DNA of 6,740 nt from Elusimicrobiota bacterium (GTDB lineage Bacteria > Elusimicrobiota > Elusimicrobia > UBA1565 > UBA9628), in NCBI GenBank assembly GCA_023700845.1, contig JAMPYD010000107.1, forward strand, positions 1 through 6,740, written 5' to 3'. The notes below the pieces were generated by a model. It searched no databases. It worked only from the letters and a program-made list of their open reading frames with translations, and was not told where the DNA came from. The first letter of the stretch is position 1. The number at the start of each line of letters is the position of its first letter. The position numbers and the translations under genes were made by a program. Positions 6,304 through 6,740 of the stretch are shown piece by piece.

Positions 6304-6681
6304 ATGACCGCCGCGGTGATGACCCGCCTCGGGGCGGGGCTGATGTTTCTCGCCGTCGGCCTGGGCGCGTTCGGCGCGCACGCGCTGAAGGCGAGGCTCT
6401 CGCCCGACATGCTCGCGATCTTCGAGACGGGCGTGCGCTACCAGGTCTACCACGCGCTGGCCCTGCTCCTGCTCGCGTCCCTGCGCGGCCCGTCCAAGGC
6501 CGCCTGGTGCTTCACCGCCGGGATCGCCCTGTTCTCCGGCAGCCTCTACCTCCTCGCGCTCACCGGCGTGAGGAAGTGGGGGGCGGTCACGCCGATCGGC
6601 GGGGTCCTGTTCCTGATCGGCTGGCTGATACTCCTGTTCAGCCGCTCGTCCGGGTCCCTCCTCGACCGCCTGAACATCTAG
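6304..6681 (+). CDS. DUF423 family small membrane protein (YgdD/TMEM256-like)
   Basis: 125-residue inner-membrane protein with four hydrophobic helices at about 8-28, 48-61, 66-87 and 95-113. DUF423 hallmarks are clear: GLGAFGAHALK (19-29), the soluble segment FETGVRYQVYHALALL (40-55), FSGSLYLLALTG (77-88) and TPIGGVLFLIGWL (96-108). The length is typical for the family. The biochemical function of DUF423 proteins is unknown. The ATG at 6304 has GGAG at 6294-6297 six bases upstream and lies three bases after the HEAT gene stop; the in-frame ATG at 6319 lacks such a site. Co-transcription with the HEAT-repeat gene is likely, but a functional link is not shown. Confidence 0.93.
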   Translation: MTAAVMTRLGAGLMFLAVGLGAFGAHALKARLSPDMLAIFETGVRYQVYHALALLLLASLRGPSKAAWCFTAGIALFSGSLYLLALTGVRKWGAVTPIGGVLFLIGWLILLFSRSSGSLLDRLNI

Positions 6682-6700
6682 CCCCAACATCTGTTAGAAT
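6671..6700 (+). promoter_or_regulatory. Extended -10 promoter for the gene starting at 6708
   Basis: TAGAAT at 6695-6700 (5 of 6 to TATAAT) is preceded by TGT at 6692-6694, an extended -10 element. TGAACA at 6671-6676 (4 of 6 to TTGACA) sits 18 bases upstream, inside the end of the DUF423 gene. The ATG at 6708 is seven bases downstream, so the mRNA would begin at or next to the start codon. Confidence 0.55.
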
Positions 6701-6707
6701 CGGGCGC

Positions 6708-6740
6708 ATGAGGGCATTAACCTTCCTCGCCTCGCGTTTC
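6708..6740 (+). CDS. Start of an unidentified gene, truncated by the window end
   Basis: Only 11 codons are visible, reading MRALTFLASRF. A basic residue followed by hydrophobic residues fits the start of a signal peptide or membrane helix, and it resembles the start of the DUF6883-like gene (MRALLFLALF), though both may simply be generic signal peptides. The start is supported by the extended -10 box seven bases upstream; there is no Shine-Dalgarno sequence (the intervening bases are CGGGCGC). Nothing can be said about function. Confidence 0.45.
   Translation, partial: MRALTFLASRF

Noticed and set aside
5290..6690. 466-codon open frame on the minus strand opposite the HEAT and DUF423 genes.
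   Set aside because: Its product is a repetitive Arg/Glu/Gly/Ala-rich sequence typical of the antisense frame of high-GC genes, while the plus strand carries recognisable HEAT and DUF423 proteins.

Overview
The window is a GC-rich bacterial chromosome segment (hand counts of sample 60-base blocks give about 70% G+C in the core genes). Strands and gene order change several times over short distances. Gene content (enolase next to an FtsB-like gene, two adjacent divergent Lgt genes, secreted TPR and HEAT repeat proteins) suggests a Gram-negative-type cell with an outer membrane and lipoproteins. The style recalls high-GC Elusimicrobiota or a deltaproteobacterial/Myxococcota-like lineage. This placement is a weak guess, because no rRNA or other phylogenetic marker is present beyond eno.

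Layout. Positions 1-1025 (+) hold the 3' part of eno and an overlapping FtsB/DivIC-like cell-division gene. Positions 1053-2597 (-) are a two-gene unit. The upstream gene encodes a secreted or membrane-anchored protein with a signal peptide, TPR region, two membrane helices and a C-terminal DUF6883-like domain. Six bases downstream is a small DUF4926 protein. The order (variable C-terminal domain, then a small cytosolic partner) and the lower G+C at that end resemble a toxin/immunity module, and this is the most interesting part of the window. Positions 2598-2769 are a divergent intergenic region with a good sigma70-type promoter for the minus-strand unit, an inverted repeat, and a -10 box for the plus-strand genes. 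Positions 2770-5158 (+) are an overlapping three-gene operon: two tandem Lgt-family genes and an RluA-family pseudouridine synthase. Positions 5159-5391 are intergenic and dominated by a nested palindromic repeat of about 117 bp. Positions 5392-6681 (+) hold a secreted HEAT-repeat protein and a DUF423 membrane protein, three bases apart. At 6708 a new gene begins and runs off the end.

Working together: the Lgt pair acts in lipoprotein lipidation at the inner membrane, FtsB in divisome assembly, enolase in glycolysis, and the RluA enzyme in RNA modification. Genes that seem to head transcription units (1263-2597, lgt1, the HEAT gene, the 6708 gene) carry -10-like hexamers only 6-9 bases before the start codon. 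Several operon-internal genes (ftsB, lgt2, the RluA gene, DUF423) have ordinary Shine-Dalgarno sequences instead. This contrast suggests leaderless transcription of first genes in this organism.
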